From the NCBI GenBank assembly GCA_023411375.1, contig JAEYOW010000038.1, positions 62,001 through 126,000 on the forward strand: DNA of 64,000 nt, written 5' to 3'. The translations under genes and the position numbers were made by a program. The notes under the pieces were generated by a model. That model was not told the DNA's origin. It did not search any database and saw only the letters and a list, made by a program, of their open reading frames with translations. Positions 59,654-64,000 of the stretch are shown here, piece by piece. Source of the stretch: Bacillota bacterium (lineage in GTDB: Bacteria > Bacillota > Clostridia > Christensenellales > Aristaeellaceae). Each line of letters starts with the position of its first letter. Positions within the stretch are counted from its first letter, which is position 1.

Positions 59654-60341
59654 CCTTATCGGTGAAATAGTAGCCCACTCCCCACTTGGTGAAGATAAAC
59701 TCCGGCTGGGCGGGATTGCGCTCAATTTTCTCGCGCAGCCGGCGAATGTGCACGTCCACGGTTCGCGCGTCGCCGGTATAATCATACTTCCATACGGTTT
59801 CCAGGAGCGACTCGCGGCTGAATACCTTGCCGCGGTTGTTGACAAAAACCTGTAGCAAATCAAACTCCTTGGCAGTGAGGCGAACCTCCTTGCCGCCGAG
59901 CGTGACGGAACGGTTGATGGCGTTAATCTCCATATCATGGACGCGGACTACCTTACGGGTCTCGCTCTGCGCGCTGCCGGTAGCGCGGCGCATGATGGTC
60001 TTAATACGGGCCTTGACCTCCAGAATGTTAAAGGGTTTGGTCATATAATCATCCGCACCGTATTCAAGCCCCAGGATTTTATCAATCTGCTCGCCCTTAG
60101 CGGTCAGCATGATAATAGGCACGTTGCTATGCTCGCGGATACGCTGGCAAACGGTGATGCCGTCTACCTTGGGAAGCATCACGTCCAACAAAATAAAATC
60201 ATAATGCCCGGCAAAAAACTTGGAAAGGGCCTCCTCGCCGTCGGCGGCGGAATCCGTTTCGAAGCCTTCCTGCTCAAGCGTATATTTCAAACCCTTTACG
60301 ATCAACGGTTCATCGTCCACCAGCAGAATGCGCTTTGCCAT
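59649..60341 (-). CDS. OmpR/PhoB-family response regulator
   Basis: The 230-residue protein has a receiver domain (VDDEP, phospho-acceptor Asp in FILLDVMLP near residue 53, LTAKG, KPF) and a winged-helix C-terminal domain (LTAKEFDLLQVFVNNRGKVFSRESLLETVWKYDYTGDARTVDVHIRRLREKI). It is the first gene of the operon. GGGGAGAAGCCA precedes ATG. It presumably regulates its own operon and envelope genes; targets are not visible. Confidence 0.96.
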   Translation of the reverse strand: MAKRILLVDDEPLIVKGLKYTLEQEGFETDSAADGEEALSKFFAGHYDFILLDVMLPKVDGITVCQRIREHSNVPIIMLTAKGEQIDKILGLEYGADDYMTKPFNILEVKARIKTIMRRATGSAQSETRKVVRVHDMEINAINRSVTLGGKEVRLTAKEFDLLQVFVNNRGKVFSRESLLETVWKYDYTGDARTVDVHIRRLREKIERNPAQPEFIFTKWGVGYYFTDKD

Positions 60342-60411
60342 TGGCTTCTCCCCTTCTTACATTAAGGCGTCCGCGCAATGCGCAAACGCCGAAATTTCAT
60401 ACGATAATTAC

Positions 60412-60440
60412 ATTGTAAGGCTAAATATGAAAAAAATCAA
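60412..60440 (-). promoter_or_regulatory. Promoter for the two-component/GerMN operon
   Basis: On the minus strand TTGATT (60440-60435), 17 nt and TACAAT (60417-60412) precede the response regulator by about 70 nt. Confidence 0.75.
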
Positions 60441-60504
60441 GGCCTTATGAAACAAAAAGTTCATATTCTATGGACAAAAAATGGGTTCTGGCGAAAAAGA
60501 ATAG

Positions 60505-60533
60505 AAGGATGAGGGAAAAGCTCCCACATCCTT
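60505..60533 (-). terminator. Terminator of the mrf/TPR operon
   Basis: AAGGATG and a GGGA/TCCC core pair with CATCCTT; on the minus strand it is followed by TCTATTCTTTTTC. Confidence 0.7.
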
Positions 60534-60547
60534 TTGTAAAGCAATCG

Positions 60548-61231
60548 TTACAGATTATCCAACGCGGTTTGAACCATGTCCCTCGTCGCGTAATTGAGGG
60601 GAGAAAAGCGCCCTTCCAGCGCGCGCTCCAGCTTTTCGCGGGCGCCGTCGCGGTTTCCGGCCTCAATATCGTACTGCGCAAGGAAATACAGCGTGTCGAT
60701 CTGCGTTGGTTTGATAGCGATAGCTTTGTCAAAAAATTCCTTTGCCTTCGCTTTTTCATGGCCTAAGCGGTAATATGTCTGGGCGAGGTTGTCCAAAGTG
60801 ATGCTGTCCTCATCGTCGTACTCGTAGGCCTCGGTGTTGTAGGCGAGCGCCTTCTCATAATCACCGGCTTCAATATAAAGGTAGCCGAGCGTTTCATACA
60901 CAAGGCCGCTGGGCTGCTTTTGGTGCTGGCGCTCCAAAAGTTCGATTCCCTTTTCCAGCTCGCCCATCTTGTACACGCAGGAAGCATAGTTGACAAAAAG
61001 TTGGCGGCGGCTGTCATCCGTCATCGGATATTTCTGCATTTTAACAAGCAGGTCACGCGCCTCCTGAAACTTGCTGGAGCGGATCAGCAAAACGGAATAG
61101 CTCAGGAGATAGCGCGCGTCCTGAAGACCCTCGCTCACAGCCTCCTGATAAAGCTGCATCGCGCCCTCAACGTCGCCCTTGCCAAGCTTGGCCGCAGCGT
61201 TGCGCGCTTTCATCGTCGTCATGATTCCCAT
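60548..61231 (-). CDS. TPR-repeat protein
   Basis: The 227-residue protein is built of about five to six tetratricopeptide repeats (e.g. GDVEGAMQLYQEAVSEG, GELEKGIELLERQHQKQPSG, GDYEKALAYNTEAYEYDDED, GNRDGAREKLERALEG). It has no signal peptide and is a cytosolic protein-interaction scaffold. GGGAGG lies before the ATG. It follows mrfB after 33 nt and is probably in the same transcript, but its role there is unknown. Confidence 0.88.
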   Translation of the reverse strand: MGIMTTMKARNAAAKLGKGDVEGAMQLYQEAVSEGLQDARYLLSYSVLLIRSSKFQEARDLLVKMQKYPMTDDSRRQLFVNYASCVYKMGELEKGIELLERQHQKQPSGLVYETLGYLYIEAGDYEKALAYNTEAYEYDDEDSITLDNLAQTYYRLGHEKAKAKEFFDKAIAIKPTQIDTLYFLAQYDIEAGNRDGAREKLERALEGRFSPLNYATRDMVQTALDNL

Positions 61232-61264
61232 TGGGGTGTTCCTCCCTTAAAGCGAATTGAATGC

Positions 61265-62422
61265 TCACGGCGCGCTGGAAAGCTTGCGCCGTAAGCGCGC
61301 ATAACGGTATTGTAACGCAATTTGACGCTCTTGTACAGCCTCGGAGCGAAAAAGGCCCGGCTCCGAAAGCAAAAGAAGGGCTTGGCGCGTATAATGCAGC
61401 GCCTGCTCCGGGTCGCGGCGCTGGTGCTCGTAAAGCTTTGCGAGCGCCTCGTAGGCGAAAACGGCGTCCTCCCCGCGCCTGATCATGGCTTGGTAAAGCT
61501 TGATGGCGGCTTCTGTATTTCCCTGCCGCTTCTGAGATATGGCCAGCGCGCGGTAAGCCTCAGCGCGCGTCTGGCCATGGGCGCAGAGGCGGTAGCACTT
61601 GGCTGCCCGCGCCGTGTCGCCCCGCTTTTCCATTGCCCGGGCGAGCGACAACAGGTCCATCGCCTCGGCAATATCTTCCGGTCTGTCCACCTGTCTTAAT
61701 AAAAAACAAAACAGCTGGGCAAGGCTTACGATATCCTGCTTATTGTGCGCGAGAACGCGTTCAAGCGGCGAAAAATCGCCGTCCTTTAAATATTGAAAAT
61801 AGGTTTGCGGCACCAGCGCGCCCGGCAGGTCGTCCTCGCGGGTCACGTTCAGCAGCTGTTCCTCAAGGTTTGAAAGCGTACATTGCCGCAGCCGGAGCTT
61901 CCACAGCCTGCGCGCGGGATACAAAACGTCCGCGTGTACCTCGGGAAAGCAGTCGTCCTTCATACGGTTCATCAGAAAGCGGCTTTTGAGCAGCGGCACG
62001 TCGAAGGTGCGGCCATTGAAGGTGCATAGCACGGAGAAACGGCGCATCAACGAGGCGAGCGCGCGCAGCAGCTCTGCCTCTTCGGAATAGTCGTGCATCA
62101 AAAACTGCTCCACCACAAGGCCATGCTGCGTAAAATACCCGATGCCCACCTCAAAGGCCACCGTGCCGACGCCTCCGGAAAGGCCCGTCGTTTCCGTATC
62201 CAGAAACAAAACGTCCTCAGGCGCGACGCGGCTGGGGAATTCACAGCCAAAAACGGATTCCAGCACCTTTTGCGTGGCGTGGCGGCGGTCGCAGAAAGTA
62301 GACAGGGGAAACACCGCCTGCGAGCGGTAACAGCCGGAACTTGTTGCCGCAGGCGCGGCGACTGTACCGGGCTTCTTGGGCAGCGCGTCCAGCATGCGCA
62401 GTTTACCAAGCAGATCAGCCAT
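61265..62422 (-). CDS. mrfB: DNA repair exonuclease MrfB (YprB)
   Basis: The 385-residue protein has a DEDDh-type exonuclease domain: DTETTG (D75, E77) in VLFLDTETTGLSGG, FNGRTFDVPLLKSR, and late H and D in LAHNKQDIVSL. TPR-like helical repeats (about 240-370) follow, as in Bacillus YprB. MrfB works with the helicase MrfA in excision of mitomycin C lesions. The ATG shares one base with the mrfA stop (TGATG). Confidence 0.93.
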   Translation of the reverse strand: MADLLGKLRMLDALPKKPGTVAAPAATSSGCYRSQAVFPLSTFCDRRHATQKVLESVFGCEFPSRVAPEDVLFLDTETTGLSGGVGTVAFEVGIGYFTQHGLVVEQFLMHDYSEEAELLRALASLMRRFSVLCTFNGRTFDVPLLKSRFLMNRMKDDCFPEVHADVLYPARRLWKLRLRQCTLSNLEEQLLNVTREDDLPGALVPQTYFQYLKDGDFSPLERVLAHNKQDIVSLAQLFCFLLRQVDRPEDIAEAMDLLSLARAMEKRGDTARAAKCYRLCAHGQTRAEAYRALAISQKRQGNTEAAIKLYQAMIRRGEDAVFAYEALAKLYEHQRRDPEQALHYTRQALLLLSEPGLFRSEAVQERQIALQYRYARLRRKLSSAP

Positions 62423-64000
62423 CAGCCAAGCAGCTCCTTCAAAATGGCGCGGGCGTTTTTCTTGCCGTCCTCACCGATTTCCGTGACAGGCCCGGCGCAG
62501 CTGGGACAGCCGCATGCGCAGCCGCAGCCCTCGACAATTTGAAGCGCGTGCTCAAGGAGCAGCTCCTGCATTTGATAGGCTTTCTCACTCAGGCCCACGC
62601 CGCCAGGGAAACAGTCGTACAGGAAAATGGTCGGCTTGTCCGTAATGGGGGCTTTGACCTGATAAACCACCGTTACGTCGCGTGGGGAACACATCAGGTA
62701 CAGCGGCGCTACAATAGAAAGGAGATTGGAGACAGCCAGCAGCGCGCCCTGAAGATCATCGTTTGTATACCGCCTTGCGATGCTATCGGGAACCGTCCAC
62801 CACATGCCTACGGTATGCAGATCGGTCTGCGGCAGCCGAACCTCGCCAAAACCAAGGTTTTCATGCGTATCCAGCTTGATTTTTTTAAACATCTTGACGA
62901 TGCTGCTGACCCGAAGCTCGCCAAGCGTCAGCCCGACTCCGCCAGGCAGCGACTTTTCCTCCAGCTCGTCCAGAATATGGAGGCTCACGTTCAGGTCCGC
63001 GTCCGTATAATAGTCCACGTCCACGGCGCGGATATAGGCCTTGCATGCGTCATAATCCAGCTTTTCTACCTGATACTGGCGCGCCTCGTGCATGTAGATG
63101 GCGTTCTCGTGAAGCAGCATGGGGACGGTATAGCGGTCCATTTCGCCGATCACGCGGTGATGAGCGGGGTTGGTGATATCGATGATGACGTAATTTTCCG
63201 TCTTGGCGCTGCGCAGGCTGATTTCCCCCGAGGGCAGCTCCTCTTCCATCCAGTAGTACCTGCCGTCCAGATGGCGCAAAATGTGGTTTTCCGTCAGGTA
63301 TTCCAAAAACTGCGCCGTATCCGCGACGTTTCCAAAACTTTCACCATCCTCAAATGGAAGCTCGTAGGCCGAACACTTGATATGGGAGAGCAGCACGTAG
63401 AGGTTGTTGGGTTGTACAAGGGCATTTTCGGGAGATGCGTTGAAGAAGTATTCCGGATGTTCGATGATGTACTGATCAATCGCCGCGGAGGACGCCACCA
63501 AAATGGTGAGCGCGGTATCCTTGCGCCGCCCGGCACGCCCCGCCTGCTGCCATGTGCTGGCGATGGTGCCCGGATAGCCGCAAAGCACGCACGCCGACAG
63601 GGAGCCGATATCGATACCGAGTTCAAGCGCGTTGGTAGAGACAACCATATCGATCTCTCCCGCGCGCAAGCCCCGTTCGATTTCTCGGCGCTCCGTGGGC
63701 AGATAGCCGCCGCGGTAACCGCGCACACGGCCTGAAAAGCCATAGGGATCTCTAACGCACTCCTTCATGTATTTGGTGAGCACCTCCACCTGAAGGCGGC
63801 TTCTGGCAAATACGATGGTTGGAACGGCGTTGCGCAGCAGTTCTTCCGCGATGCGGCGGGTTTCATTTACCACGCCCCTCCGGATACCCAGCTGGCGGTT
63901 GACCACGGGCGGATTGTAGAACACAAAATGCCGTTCGCCCATCGGCGCGCCGTTCTCCGTAACAGCCGCGATTTTACGGCCGGTCAACAGCTCTGAAAGC
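62422..64000 (-). CDS. mrfA: DEAD/DEAH helicase MrfA (YprA), 5' part outside window
   Basis: The visible 526 C-terminal residues include helicase domain 2 (STNALELGIDIGSLSACVLCGYPGT, QQAGRAGRR) and the MrfA C-terminal DUF1998 region. The cysteine set GCGCACGCPSCAGP (four Cys) matches the zinc site known in MrfA. Walker A and B lie beyond position 64000. It unwinds DNA in mitomycin-lesion repair together with MrfB. The open frame is continuous to the window edge, so an ATG-less start at 63987 is not the true start. Confidence 0.93.
   Translation of the reverse strand, partial: LSELLTGRKIAAVTENGAPMGERHFVFYNPPVVNRQLGIRRGVVNETRRIAEELLRNAVPTIVFARSRLQVEVLTKYMKECVRDPYGFSGRVRGYRGGYLPTERREIERGLRAGEIDMVVSTNALELGIDIGSLSACVLCGYPGTIASTWQQAGRAGRRKDTALTILVASSAAIDQYIIEHPEYFFNASPENALVQPNNLYVLLSHIKCSAYELPFEDGESFGNVADTAQFLEYLTENHILRHLDGRYYWMEEELPSGEISLRSAKTENYVIIDITNPAHHRVIGEMDRYTVPMLLHENAIYMHEARQYQVEKLDYDACKAYIRAVDVDYYTDADLNVSLHILDELEEKSLPGGVGLTLGELRVSSIVKMFKKIKLDTHENLGFGEVRLPQTDLHTVGMWWTVPDSIARRYTNDDLQGALLAVSNLLSIVAPLYLMCSPRDVTVVYQVKAPITDKPTIFLYDCFPGGVGLSEKAYQMQELLLEHALQIVEGCGCACGCPSCAGPVTEIGEDGKKNARAILKELLG

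Noticed and set aside
1..64000. tRNA, rRNA, CRISPR arrays, transposases or phage genes
   Set aside because: None recognised by eye on either strand; a tRNAscan-SE, Infernal and ISfinder run would be needed to exclude degenerate copies.

Overview
The window reads as chromosomal DNA of a low-to-moderately GC-rich Gram-positive bacterium of the Bacillota, most likely class Clostridia (base composition looks mid-50s % GC by eye; not counted). Supporting markers are a tryptophan T-box leader, Asp23/YloU followed by FakA and RecG, RqcH (NFACT), FloA with NfeD, TrmL, Soj/Spo0J partition proteins, the MrfA/MrfB (YprA/YprB) repair pair, GerMN-domain proteins, VanY-type carboxypeptidases and strong AGGAGG ribosome-binding sites. 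Placement below class is inference. I see no rRNA, tRNA, intact insertion sequence, prophage or CRISPR array.

Layout. (1) 1-9.2 kb, minus strand: a seven-gene, mostly overlapping operon that encodes a large secreted membrane protein, an ABC ATPase and permease, a coiled-coil membrane protein, a MoxR AAA+ ATPase, a DUF58 protein and a BatA-like VWA protein (cut by the window edge). (2) 9.3-11.6 kb: a decayed gene, then a clear promoter, a tryptophan-specific T-box and a stand-alone TrpB-like synthase. (3) 11.6-14.2 kb: a metal-resistance cassette with a P1B ATPase, a separate HMA metallochaperone and a CadC-type repressor, under a promoter with a perfect 16-bp palindromic operator. (4) 14.3-20.8 kb: metabolic and regulatory singletons (XRE regulator, HAD phosphatase, sugar isomerase, flavin reductase, L-fucose-isomerase-like enzyme) and an AT-richer stretch with an unknown secreted protein and an acetyltransferase. 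(5) 20.8-28.9 kb: RqcH, a GerMN protein, a small regulator, a fused RNase PH-RdgB protein, a phosphoesterase, a membrane MutS-like ATPase and a methyltransferase. (6) 29.1-32.9 kb: iscR-iscS-iscU, then an HflX GTPase whose N-terminus carries a JAMM metalloprotease motif. (7) 33.0-37.7 kb: two VanY-like carboxypeptidases, ParA, ParB, and a third VanY-like protein that has lost all its metal ligands. (8) 37.8-50.4 kb: YbaK, a proline/glutamine-rich membrane protein, then asp23-fakA-recG, trmL, two tandem uracil-DNA-glycosylase-like proteins, nfeD-floA and a LytTR response regulator. (9) 50.4-55.5 kb, minus strand: NudC, a double HD protein and a Ca2+ P-type ATPase. (10) 55.6-60.4 kb, minus strand: response regulator, histidine kinase and two GerMN lipoproteins in one operon, resembling actinobacterial mtrA-mtrB-lpqB in layout. 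(11) 60.5-64 kb, minus strand: mrfA (partial), mrfB and a TPR protein.

The most interesting signals are the JAMM-HflX fusion, the metal-site-dead VanY homologue beside parAB, two successive genes in the two-component operon that appear to lack any ATG/GTG/TTG start and instead offer ATT, the kinase-plus-GerMN-lipoprotein operon, the RNase PH-RdgB fusion, and the MoxR/ABC/VWA operon. None of the functional proposals was tested by search or alignment software; family calls come from motif reading.
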